Both the position numbers and the translations under genes were made by a program. From an uncultured Pelagibacteraceae bacterium (lineage in GTDB: Bacteria > Pseudomonadota > Alphaproteobacteria > Pelagibacterales > Pelagibacteraceae), in contig CABYJS010000001.1 in assembly GCA_902519375.1 (NCBI GenBank), positions 34,240-98,239 on the forward strand: a DNA stretch of 64,000 bases, in the 5' to 3' direction. Below, piece by piece: positions 47,352-54,970 of this stretch. Position 1 is the stretch's first letter. Each line of letters begins with the position of its first letter. The notes beneath the pieces are model-generated. The model did no database searches and was not told where the DNA came from. It was given only the letters and a program-made list of their open reading frames with translations.

Positions 47352-49382
47352 ATGACTAAGACACAAAAAAAAAATCGAAATTTATATGCAATTTTAGTAT
47401 TAATCTTTGTCTTAATAGCTTTAATATCATTTTCATTTAAGAATATAAAAGTTGGATCAAAAAACTATTCAAAAGATTCAATTAAATTTTCAAAATTATT
47501 TTACGAGGATGAATATTCAAGGTTATTATTTAATTTTAATCAAGTTAATCAAAAAGTAAAAGTTGAAGACAAAAAATTTGATGGTTTTAAAAAAGACCTA
47601 AGCAAAAGAGAAAGCTTACTTTTAAAAATGGTAGACTCATTTTTTACTATCAAAAAAAAAGTTAAAAAAGAGGAAAGAAAAATTAAAAGTGATGAAGCAA
47701 CAACTAAGAAACAAATTTTACAAAATCCTAAAGATATTAAATTAGTTTATAAATATGTGAGAGAACAATTTAAATCGGGTAATATAGATGAAGGTATATT
47801 TGCAATTAAAAGTTTAAGTGAAATTTATCCAAATAATATTAAAATAAAGTTAGATTTACTTGCAATTTACAATCAAGCAAAATTAAATGAAGAAGCCTTA
47901 GGTTTGATTGAAGATATTAAAAAAAATTCAAATTCTACAGAAGAGAATATTAAATTTGTCTCTAAAATTGAGCAGTCAATAAATGATAATTTGAATAATA
48001 AAAATTTACTGTCTCATATGACAAATCTTTTTACTCATCAGACAAAATCTAAACCAACTCTTCTTTCAAATATGCAAGAAATTAGCAAGCTCTCAGAGGA
48101 CATACTTAAAAAAAAAAGTATTAAAAATGAATATGTTGCAAAAAAAAATGTTACTTGGAGTCAAATTCTTCAAAATCCCAAAGATCTCAAACTGAATTAT
48201 CAATTTGCTAGACAACAGTTTAAAGCCGGACATATCAATGAAGGTATATCTTCAATTAAAAGGATGAGTAAAGTTTATCCTGATAATGTTAAAATTAAAT
48301 TAGATTTACTTAACCTTTATAAAAATGCTGGAATGAGAGATGAAGCATTAGTTTTAATTGATGAAATTAAGCAAAATAAAAATACAACAGATGAACAATT
48401 ATCATATGTAAATCAAATCGAATCTTCATTTAATTTTATTCATAATGAACCAAAAGCAGAACCAAAAAAGTGGATGGTGTCTGCCTCATTGTCTTATGGA
48501 TATAATCAAGACAACAATGTCAGTGGAGTTACAAAAAAAAATTTACAAGTAAGCAGCAATGAAATAGTTGCTTTTGCAGATCCAAGATTTGATAATACTA
48601 CTACAAAAAGTGTAGGTCTAACTGCCTTTAAGTTTTTTGGTGAAAAGTCATCTATTATGATGAATGTAAACTCAGGACAGTCTGATCAAGACCAAGGAAC
48701 AGGGGATTATGATAATTATGGAGCTGTTTTTTCTTTAGATACTTATTTGGGTGGATTAAATCTGTCTCCATATTTGATGTTAAGTAAGTATGAAAATAAA
48801 TCTAGTGCTGAAATGTTGTCATATCTTGTTGGTGTAAATGGTTCTTTTACTAAGGGAGATCGTCATAAATTTAGTTATGGATATTCTTTAGGTGATACTA
48901 AATATGATCAAAATACCAGTTACACCTCAAAAGGAGATTATAATTCTACAACAGATAGTTTTTCTTTAGGATATGATTTTTATAAAAGTGATAAAGTTTC
49001 ATTCACTGCAGGTCTATCTTACTCTGATTCTGACGTAGTAGTAGATGCAGGAAATGATTACGAGTCTTATGCCACTGATCTGAGAGTAAATTTTTCTCAT
49101 CCATGGGCTTATTTTTCTTTTGGTGATAGTATAACATTCACAGATTACAAAGACGCTGACACTTCTTTCAGCGCCAGCCAAAGATCTGACGCCGTAAATA
49201 CTTTTGATTTTTCAATTAGTAAAGCTTTGGGAGATCTTGTTGCTTTTCTTGATCCCAATAAAAATTTGGTGATTAATTTTGCTTTTGAAAAAACATTTTC
49301 AGAGTCAAATATAATTAATTATGATTATATCTCTGACGCATTTTCATTCAGCATTTCAAAGTCCATAAATTTGAGGAATTAA
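47352..49382 (+). CDS. TPR plus C-terminal beta-barrel protein with duplicated module
   Basis: Function not recognised. Order seen: an N-terminal hydrophobic segment (about 11-30) without a clear cleavage site; a Lys-rich linker; two copies of a TPR-like module of about 90 residues (120-208 and 270-358; I count about 51 of 90 identical); then residues 374-676 made of alternating-polarity strands rich in Tyr, Ser, Asp and Gly, as in an outer-membrane beta-barrel. TPR-barrel layouts occur in PgaA, PelB, BcsC and Slam-type exporters, so export of a polymer or surface protein is possible. The last residue is not Phe, as many barrels have. The secreted fibre-like protein gene follows 105 bp later. 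Confidence 0.6.
   Translation: MTKTQKKNRNLYAILVLIFVLIALISFSFKNIKVGSKNYSKDSIKFSKLFYEDEYSRLLFNFNQVNQKVKVEDKKFDGFKKDLSKRESLLLKMVDSFFTIKKKVKKEERKIKSDEATTKKQILQNPKDIKLVYKYVREQFKSGNIDEGIFAIKSLSEIYPNNIKIKLDLLAIYNQAKLNEEALGLIEDIKKNSNSTEENIKFVSKIEQSINDNLNNKNLLSHMTNLFTHQTKSKPTLLSNMQEISKLSEDILKKKSIKNEYVAKKNVTWSQILQNPKDLKLNYQFARQQFKAGHINEGISSIKRMSKVYPDNVKIKLDLLNLYKNAGMRDEALVLIDEIKQNKNTTDEQLSYVNQIESSFNFIHNEPKAEPKKWMVSASLSYGYNQDNNVSGVTKKNLQVSSNEIVAFADPRFDNTTTKSVGLTAFKFFGEKSSIMMNVNSGQSDQDQGTGDYDNYGAVFSLDTYLGGLNLSPYLMLSKYENKSSAEMLSYLVGVNGSFTKGDRHKFSYGYSLGDTKYDQNTSYTSKGDYNSTTDSFSLGYDFYKSDKVSFTAGLSYSDSDVVVDAGNDYESYATDLRVNFSHPWAYFSFGDSITFTDYKDADTSFSASQRSDAVNTFDFSISKALGDLVAFLDPNKNLVINFAFEKTFSESNIINYDYISDAFSFSISKSINLRN
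47709..48425 (+). repeat. Internal duplication, two 90-codon modules 450 bp apart
   Basis: Modules at 47709-47975 and 48159-48425 both begin with the residues QILQNPKD and share GNI/GHI-x-EGI, IYPNN/VYPDN, KIKLDLL and EALxLI. Conservation at protein level but not at the DNA level indicates an old in-frame duplication kept by selection. Confidence 0.8.
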
Positions 49383-49403
49383 ATCATTAAAAACTTTTTT
49401 CTA

Positions 49404-49425
49404 TTCCTAGTTGAAAAATTAGGAA
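49404..49425 (+). terminator. Hairpin after the barrel gene
   Basis: A 9-bp stem TTCCTAGTT / AATTAGGAA (one G-T pair) is closed by a GAAA tetraloop, 22 bp after the barrel gene stop. No U-run follows (A-rich instead), so it may protect the 3' end or slow transcription rather than be a standard intrinsic terminator. Confidence 0.35.
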
Positions 49426-49446
49426 AATAAAAAAATCCCACTTTGA

Positions 49447-49472
49447 GCATATATTTTTTTTTCAAAATATGC
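49447..49472. promoter_or_regulatory. Inverted repeat before the fibre gene
   Basis: GCATAT and ATATGC are inverted across a 14-nt T-rich spacer, 16 bp before the start codon at 49488. With a TTGAGC at 49443 nearby, it could be part of a promoter/operator. No -10 of good quality at normal spacing was found. Confidence 0.3.
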
Positions 49473-49487
49473 ATAGTTTAAAAAATT

Positions 49488-51719
49488 ATGAAATATTTTA
49501 CTTCTCTTATTTTTAGTTTATTTTTTTTAATAGGCACAAGTGTCAAAGCTTTCGAAATGCCAAATCTTCATGGAGATGTGGGGGTAGGTGCTGATGCAAG
49601 TACAAGCTCTTCTACTCAAGTAGGTGATCAAACAATGACTTCAGAAGCATCGGCTTCTACAAGTGCAGAAGCTTCAGTAGGAGCTGAAGTTACAGACACA
49701 AGTGTTTCAGCAGAAGCAGGAGCATCAGTTGGCGCTGAAGCAGGAGCAAGTACAACTGTTGGAGGAGTAACTGCCGAAGCAGGAGCATCAGTTGGCGCTG
49801 AAGCAGGAGCATCAGCAGGAGCTGAAGTTACAAACACAGCAGTGACAGCAGAAGGAAGTGTTGGAGCATCAGTTAGTGCAGAAGCATCAGCGGGAGTTTC
49901 AGGAAGTTTAGATAGCAATACAGATGCGAGTGCAACTGGAGGAGTTTCCGCAACAGCAGGCGCAGGAGCAGAAACGTCAGGTTTTGTAGGTTTAGATGAT
50001 GGTAGAGCGGGTGCTGAAGGAGGAGCAGAGGCATACGCAGGAGCAGCAGTTGAAGCAACAGGTGAAGCAGGAGTTGACGGAAAATATGGTGGAGCTACTG
50101 TTGGTAGTGGTGCTTCAATAGGAACTTCAGTTGGAGGAGAAATTGGCGGGGGAGCTTCAGTTGGAACAGATGGTGTCGTATCAGCAGAAGTAGACATTGG
50201 TGCAAGACTGGGTATTGGTGCAGAGGTTTCCCTTGCAGTTGAAGTAGATACTTTTGCAATCGCTCAAGATGTTTATAAAGCAAAACCAATTGAAGGCACT
50301 CTTCAAGCTGCAGGACAAGTTACAACATCTAAAGAAGCTAAGTTAGTTAGAAGTGCAATAGATGATCAAGCAAAAAAATTAGGAGTAAAAAAGGAAATAG
50401 ATGCTGTTGGTAATGTTGTTAACGCAGCAGCCAAAGGAAAAATTCAAGAAAAATTAAAAGTTAGAGAAACCAAAAAGAAAGCAGCTAAAGCTGTAACCAA
50501 AGGTTTTAACCAAGGTAAAAAAACAGGAAAGAAAGCTGTTAAAGAAACTAAAAAAACGATTAAAGCATTAAAAAAAGGGAAGATACAAAAAAAAGCAATT
50601 TCCCAAGCAACTAATGTAGCTAGTCAAACAGTAAGATTAGCAAGTTTGAATGTCCCAGCATCTGCAATTAGTAATAAAGTTAATGCTCAAGCAGCCGCAG
50701 ACGCTGCAAAAAAAGCTGCAGGAGCAGTTCAAAAGAAAGCAGAACAAACAGCAGCAGCTGCAAAAAAAGCTGCAGAAGAAACTTCAAAGAGAGCAACAGA
50801 AGCTGCTAAACAAGTTGCTGTAGAAGCAAAAATAAAAGCAAAGAAAGCAGCACAGAAAGCAGCTAGACAAGCAAAAAAGAAAGCAGAACAAGCAGCCGCA
50901 GCAGCAAAACAAAAAGCAGAACAACAAGCTTTAGCAGCTAAGAAGAAAGCAGAAGCCGCAGCAGCTGCTTCAAAGAAAGCAGCTGAAGAACAAGCACGTA
51001 AAGCAAAAAAAGCTGCTCAAGCAGCTAAAAGAAAAGCGGAGGCAGCAGCAAAAAGAGCATCAGAGGAAGCACGTAAGAAAGCTGAAGCAGCAGCAGCCGC
51101 AGCTAAAAAGAAAGCAGAACAAGCAGCCGCAGCAGCTAAAAAGAAAGCAGAGCAAGCAGCAGCAGAAGCTAAGAAGAAAGCAGAGCAAGCAGCCTTAGCA
51201 GCTAAAAAGAAAGCTGAAGCAGCAGCAGCCGCAGCTAAAAAGAAAGCAGAGCAAGCAGCAGCTGAAGCAAGAAGAAGAGCAGAGGAAGCAGCAGCAGAAC
51301 AAAGAAGAAAAGCTGAGCAAGCGGCAGCTGAAGCAAGAAGAAGAGCAGAACAACAAGCAGCTGAAGCAAGAAGAAGAGCAGAGGCAGCAGCAGCTGAATC
51401 AAGAAGAAGAGCAGAACAAGCAGCAGCTGAAGCAAGAAGAAGAGCACAGCAAGCTGCAAATGATGCAGCTAGGAAAGCAAAAAAAACTGGAAAGAAAGTC
51501 AAAAAATTCTTTTCTGATATAAGATTAAAAACAAATATAGAGAATGTTGGTAAATCAGCCTCAGGTATAAATATTTATAAATTTAATTATATTGGAAGCT
51601 CAGTTGGTTATGTTGGTGTAATGGCTCAGGAGGTTCTTTGGGCTACAGAAATGCACTCAAGTGGATATTTAATGGTTGATTATAGTAAACTTGATGTTGA
51701 TTTTAAAAGATTTAACTAA
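49488..51719 (+). CDS. Secreted Ala-rich hendecad coiled-coil protein with C-terminal S74 chaperone domain
   Basis: No named homologue recognised. Order: signal peptide (1-21, ending VKA), a Gly/Ala/Ser-rich low-complexity region (about 25-240), a small mixed segment (about 245-330), a Lys/Ala-rich helical region, then twelve exact 11-residue repeats (529-660; KKKAEQAAAEA early, RRRAEQAAAEA late). The C-terminal 68 residues (SDIRLKTNI, YVGVMAQEV, GYLMVDYSKL) match the Peptidase_S74 intramolecular chaperone of phage tail spikes, with Ser676 and Lys681 spaced as in its self-cleaving dyad. Eleven-residue periods favour a straight or right-handed coiled coil, so a self-trimming trimeric surface fibre is my inference. 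GC is higher than in neighbouring genes. Confidence 0.7.
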   Translation: MKYFTSLIFSLFFLIGTSVKAFEMPNLHGDVGVGADASTSSSTQVGDQTMTSEASASTSAEASVGAEVTDTSVSAEAGASVGAEAGASTTVGGVTAEAGASVGAEAGASAGAEVTNTAVTAEGSVGASVSAEASAGVSGSLDSNTDASATGGVSATAGAGAETSGFVGLDDGRAGAEGGAEAYAGAAVEATGEAGVDGKYGGATVGSGASIGTSVGGEIGGGASVGTDGVVSAEVDIGARLGIGAEVSLAVEVDTFAIAQDVYKAKPIEGTLQAAGQVTTSKEAKLVRSAIDDQAKKLGVKKEIDAVGNVVNAAAKGKIQEKLKVRETKKKAAKAVTKGFNQGKKTGKKAVKETKKTIKALKKGKIQKKAISQATNVASQTVRLASLNVPASAISNKVNAQAAADAAKKAAGAVQKKAEQTAAAAKKAAEETSKRATEAAKQVAVEAKIKAKKAAQKAARQAKKKAEQAAAAAKQKAEQQALAAKKKAEAAAAASKKAAEEQARKAKKAAQAAKRKAEAAAKRASEEARKKAEAAAAAAKKKAEQAAAAAKKKAEQAAAEAKKKAEQAALAAKKKAEAAAAAAKKKAEQAAAEARRRAEEAAAEQRRKAEQAAAEARRRAEQQAAEARRRAEAAAAESRRRAEQAAAEARRRAQQAANDAARKAKKTGKKVKKFFSDIRLKTNIENVGKSASGINIYKFNYIGSSVGYVGVMAQEVLWATEMHSSGYLMVDYSKLDVDFKRFN
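49713..49811 (+). repeat. Exact 36-bp direct repeat in the Gly/Ala-rich region
   Basis: The 36-bp sequence beginning GAAGCAGGAGCATCAG occurs identically at 49713-49748 and 49776-49811, 63 bp apart and in frame. Identity at DNA level suggests a recent duplication or repeated slippage in the fibre gene. Confidence 0.9.
51072..51467 (+). repeat. Twelve tandem 33-bp units coding the hendecads
   Basis: Each 33-bp unit encodes an 11-residue repeat of the type K/R-K/R-K/R-A-E-Q-A-A-A-E-A. DNA copies are similar but not identical. The first five or six use Lys and the last six Arg at the basic positions, suggesting at least two expansion phases. Confidence 0.88.
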
Positions 51720-51739
51720 CTCAAATTTATTTTAGATAG

Positions 51740-52981
51740 GTGAAAAAAACATTATTTTTTTTAGTTTTTTTATCGACTTTTATATTTTCAAAATCTTTCG
51801 CAATAGAAGTCTCAATGTTAGAGGCAGAAAAAAGAATTATCTTCCATCAATTATTTTCAAAACAAACCTGTGGTAAAATTTATGAACAAATTGAATTTGG
51901 AGCCAAAAAAAAATTAAAAGAAGAAGTTCTTCTTAAAGCTTATCATAATATAAAAAGAATAAATATTGATGAGGAAAAAGCAATATTATCAATTGCAATT
52001 GATCAAAGAACTTTTTCTTACAAGGAACCTGGTCTAGAAAGAGTAATATTTAAAGTTTTAGCTGAACAAGATTTTTCTGAGGAGTTAGCGGTCATTAATG
52101 AGACAGTTGCAATATCAAAATCTAAAAAAATTGTAGTTTGTGAATATGATTTAAATTCTGGATTAGAAGATGGAAAATTTTTTAATTTTTTCATGAGTTA
52201 TGATAATCATTTAAAAGTTCAGAGTAATGCAGAACCGCAAGTACTTATTTATTACGATGGCACGGTAGAATATGCCTATTACGATGAACAAGTAGAATAT
52301 GCTATTCCAGAATTTAATTATAGAATGTACCCTTTTGATAATCATGAGTTGAGATTTAATATTTCATCAGAAATTTATGATAAATTATTTATTGAAAGAT
52401 CTGATCAGTTTAAAGTCCTTCTAAATGAAACTAAAGATAATGATTATAATAATATTTCTTTTCCAGGTTGGAAAATTGCAAGATACATATCATTTCCAAT
52501 GTCAGAACCTTTAGTCGATGTTTATTCAGATTATTCTAAACACTCAATAGTTTCAGAATTTTACTTTCAACGAAATTGGGCTTCATATTTATTTAAGTTA
52601 ATTATGCCAATTATTGGTATTACCTTTTTGACATATGCGGCTGTATTTATGCGATTAATGGATGGTAGAATTGTAACATTGTGTTCTCTATTATTTACCT
52701 TCGTTGCATTCGACTTTGTATCTTTGGGTCAAACTCCTGAGCTTCAATATATTACTTTGTTAGATTGGCTGATATTTTTAGGTTATACGTTTAATATAAT
52801 TACAATATTATTTTCAATATCAGAGTCATATTTTTTACGTCAAAGAACAAGTGCAAAAGCATCCGATCTTGGGGATGTTGACAGAGTCTATTTAAATAGA
52901 ATAAGGTTTTATTATAAAACAGTAATGCCAGTGACTTATGTTGTCACATTTTTTATGGGTTATTACTTTATGCTGATTTAG
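51740..52981 (+). CDS. Putative pentameric ligand-gated ion channel
   Basis: Starts at GTG with a signal peptide (1-21, ending SFA). The ectodomain (22-280) has a beta-strand pattern with YDGTVEY followed by MYPFDNHELRF (YPFD at 197-200), matching the loop signature FPFDxQ of Cys-loop receptors; the disulfide Cys are absent, as in prokaryotic channels. FYFQRNWASYLFKLIMPIIG (TM1 with conserved Pro), a second helix from about 308, TPELQYITLLDWLIF leading into TM3, and a fourth helix at 393-413 complete the four-helix layout. At 413 aa it is longer than GLIC/ELIC (about 320), through extra N-terminal ectodomain sequence. Ligand and ion selectivity are unknown. It lies 20 bp after the fibre gene. 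Confidence 0.72.
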   Translation: MKKTLFFLVFLSTFIFSKSFAIEVSMLEAEKRIIFHQLFSKQTCGKIYEQIEFGAKKKLKEEVLLKAYHNIKRINIDEEKAILSIAIDQRTFSYKEPGLERVIFKVLAEQDFSEELAVINETVAISKSKKIVVCEYDLNSGLEDGKFFNFFMSYDNHLKVQSNAEPQVLIYYDGTVEYAYYDEQVEYAIPEFNYRMYPFDNHELRFNISSEIYDKLFIERSDQFKVLLNETKDNDYNNISFPGWKIARYISFPMSEPLVDVYSDYSKHSIVSEFYFQRNWASYLFKLIMPIIGITFLTYAAVFMRLMDGRIVTLCSLLFTFVAFDFVSLGQTPELQYITLLDWLIFLGYTFNIITILFSISESYFLRQRTSAKASDLGDVDRVYLNRIRFYYKTVMPVTYVVTFFMGYYFMLI

Positions 52982-53119
52982 TCTTATCAATTATTGCAAT
53001 CAAGCCAAATAATATCAAGATTCGCATGAAAGCTTTATTATTAAAGATTACTCATTTTAGTGTGCTGAAGTCGCTTAAAACCTTACTATGTAAGTTAAAT
53101 ATCCTTATTATGTGTCATT

Positions 53120-53149
53120 CTTACAGTAGAAATTATTCTTTTTTATACT
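53120..53149 (+). promoter_or_regulatory. Candidate promoter of petABC
   Basis: In the 208-bp gap before petA, CTTACA (4/6 to -35) and TATACT (5/6 to -10) are 18 bp apart, ending 40 bp before the petA ATG. A short palindrome CTTAC-TAT-GTAAG lies upstream at 53082-53094 and could be an operator. Nothing else convincing is seen in this gap. Confidence 0.4.
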
Positions 53150-53189
53150 ATATGAATTCGTATATTAGGAACCAAATACTATATTTTTG

Positions 53190-53699
53190 ATGTCAGAAAA
53201 AAAAACTAAAAGAAGAGATTTTCTATTTACTGCCACTTATGCAGTCGGAGCTGTGGGTGTAGGAGCTACCGTTTGGCCAATGATTGACCAAATGAACCCA
53301 GATGCTTCAGTCAAAGCTTTAGCTAGCACAGAAGTAGATGTCAGCTCATTAACTCCAGGAAAAACAATTACAGTTCTTTGGAGAGGTAAACCAGTTTTTA
53401 TTAGAAGAAGAACTCAAGAGGAAATCTCAGATGCTAAATCAGTTAAAATGGAGGATTTAAAACATCCTGAAAAAGATGAAGATCGAGCAAAGAATCCAGA
53501 ATGGTTAGTGATGCTCGGTGTTTGTACTCATCTAGGGTGTGTCCCTCTTAATGATAAAGGAGATTATAATGGCTGGTTCTGCCCATGTCATGGCTCACAT
53601 TATGACACTTCAGGAAGAATTAGAAAAGGTCCAGCCCCAACTAATATGGAAGTTCCGAAATACGAATTTGTTAATGCTAATACAATTAAAATTGGATAA
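53190..53699 (+). CDS. petA: Ubiquinol-cytochrome c reductase, Rieske iron-sulfur subunit
   Basis: Carries electrons from ubiquinol to cytochrome c1. Twin-arginine type N-terminus (TKRRDFLF), one membrane helix, and the [2Fe-2S] ligand motifs CTHLGC and CPCHGSHYD. The ATG at 53190 is preferred over the TTG at 53187. At 169 aa it is normal length. First gene of petABC, with gaps of 8 and 0 bp. Confidence 0.97.
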   Translation: MSEKKTKRRDFLFTATYAVGAVGVGATVWPMIDQMNPDASVKALASTEVDVSSLTPGKTITVLWRGKPVFIRRRTQEEISDAKSVKMEDLKHPEKDEDRAKNPEWLVMLGVCTHLGCVPLNDKGDYNGWFCPCHGSHYDTSGRIRKGPAPTNMEVPKYEFVNANTIKIG

Positions 53700-53707
53700 T
53701 AGATATA

Positions 53708-54970
53708 ATGAGTGAGCACGAATACACACCTAAATCAAAATTTGGAAAATGGTTTAACGATAGACTTCCATTACTTTCTTTAGCAAGTCACCTTACAGAT
53801 TACCCTACGCCGAAAAATTTAAACTATTGGTGGACTTTTGGTGGAATACTTACTTTCTGTTTGATAACTCAAATTGTAACAGGACTTACACTTGCTATGC
53901 ATTACATTGCACATGCTGATATGGCTTTTGAAAGTGTTGAGCACATCATGAGAGATGTAAACTATGGATGGTTGATAAGATACATTCATGCAAACGGAGC
54001 ATCAATGTTTTTTTTAGCGGTTTATATTCATATCTTCAGATCTTTGTTTTACGGATCTTATAAATCACCAAGAGAAATAATATGGATTATTGGTATTATC
54101 ATTTATCTATTGATGATGGCAGCAGCTTTCATGGGTTACGTTCTTCCATGGGGACAAATGAGTTTCTGGGGAGCAACAGTTATTACAAATTTATTTAGTG
54201 CAATTCCTTTAGTAGGTGAAGGAATAGTAACTTGGTTGTGGGGTGGTTATTCAGTAGACAACCCGACATTAACAAGATTTTTTACATTACATTACTTAAT
54301 TCCTTTTTTAATTTTAGGATTAGTTGTGCTTCATATTTGGGCACTTCATGTTCCAGGTAACAATAATCCAGTAGGGATAGATATTCAGAAACCGTCTAAA
54401 GATACCGTTCCATTTCATCCTTATATTGTAATTAAAGATGGCTTTGCTTTGTTAATGTTTATGATTGTGTTTGCCTTTTTTGTTTTTTATACCCCAAATA
54501 TATTGGGTCATGCTGATAATTATATAGAAGCTAATCCGTTAGTCACCCCAGCACATATTGTGCCAGAGTGGTACCTCTTACCATTTTATGCAATTTTAAG
54601 ATCAGTCCCAGATAAACTTTTAGGTGTAATTGCAATGTTATCGGCAATTTTGATTTTAGCAGCATTACCTTGGCTTGATACTTCAAAAATTAGATCTGCA
54701 GTATTTAGACCATTATATAAACAATTTTATTGGATCCTAGTAGCGGATGTTTTAATTTTAGGATACGTGGGCGCTATGCCAGCAGAAGGTTTGTACTTAC
54801 TAATTGCAAGAGTTGCTACAGCATATTACTTCTTACATTTTTTAGTAATCCTTCCAGTCTTAGGATACACAGAAAAAACTACTCCAGTTCCATTAAGTAT
54901 TACAGAACCTGTACTTGGTGGATCTCCAAATCTAGCGATGGCTAAAAATAAAGAAAGTTTAAAAGAGTAA
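53708..54970 (+). CDS. petB: Ubiquinol-cytochrome c reductase, cytochrome b
   Basis: Membrane subunit with two b haems and the two quinone sites. Eight helices expected. [24 protein letters not shown] has haem-ligand His; [19 protein letters not shown] forms part of the Qo site; the PEWY loop ([15 protein letters not shown]) is intact. At 420 aa it is normal length for alphaproteobacteria. Cytochrome c1 begins at the base after its stop. Confidence 0.98.
   Translation: MSEHEYTPKSKFGKWFNDRLPLLSLASHLTDYPTPKNLNYWWTFGGILTFCLITQIVTGLTLAMHYIAHADMAFESVEHIMRDVNYGWLIRYIHANGASMFFLAVYIHIFRSLFYGSYKSPREIIWIIGIIIYLLMMAAAFMGYVLPWGQMSFWGATVITNLFSAIPLVGEGIVTWLWGGYSVDNPTLTRFFTLHYLIPFLILGLVVLHIWALHVPGNNNPVGIDIQKPSKDTVPFHPYIVIKDGFALLMFMIVFAFFVFYTPNILGHADNYIEANPLVTPAHIVPEWYLLPFYAILRSVPDKLLGVIAMLSAILILAALPWLDTSKIRSAVFRPLYKQFYWILVADVLILGYVGAMPAEGLYLLIARVATAYYFLHFLVILPVLGYTEKTTPVPLSITEPVLGGSPNLAMAKNKESLKE

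Noticed and set aside
51072-51467. 33-bp periodicity looking like a CRISPR or satellite array
   Set aside because: Units are contiguous without spacers, in frame, and encode a regular coiled-coil repeat.
51017-51502. Long antisense ORFs (also 49628-50197, 51235-51459) in the fibre gene
   Set aside because: They arise from the repetitive GCA/GAA/AAG codons read backwards, have low-complexity products and no start context; the sense strand carries the signal peptide and the S74 domain.
53026-53190. 54-codon ORF ending on the petA start
   Set aside because: Composition and codon use do not resemble neighbours, no domain or signal is seen, and the overlap with petA could be chance in a 208-bp gap; kept only as part of the gap finding.
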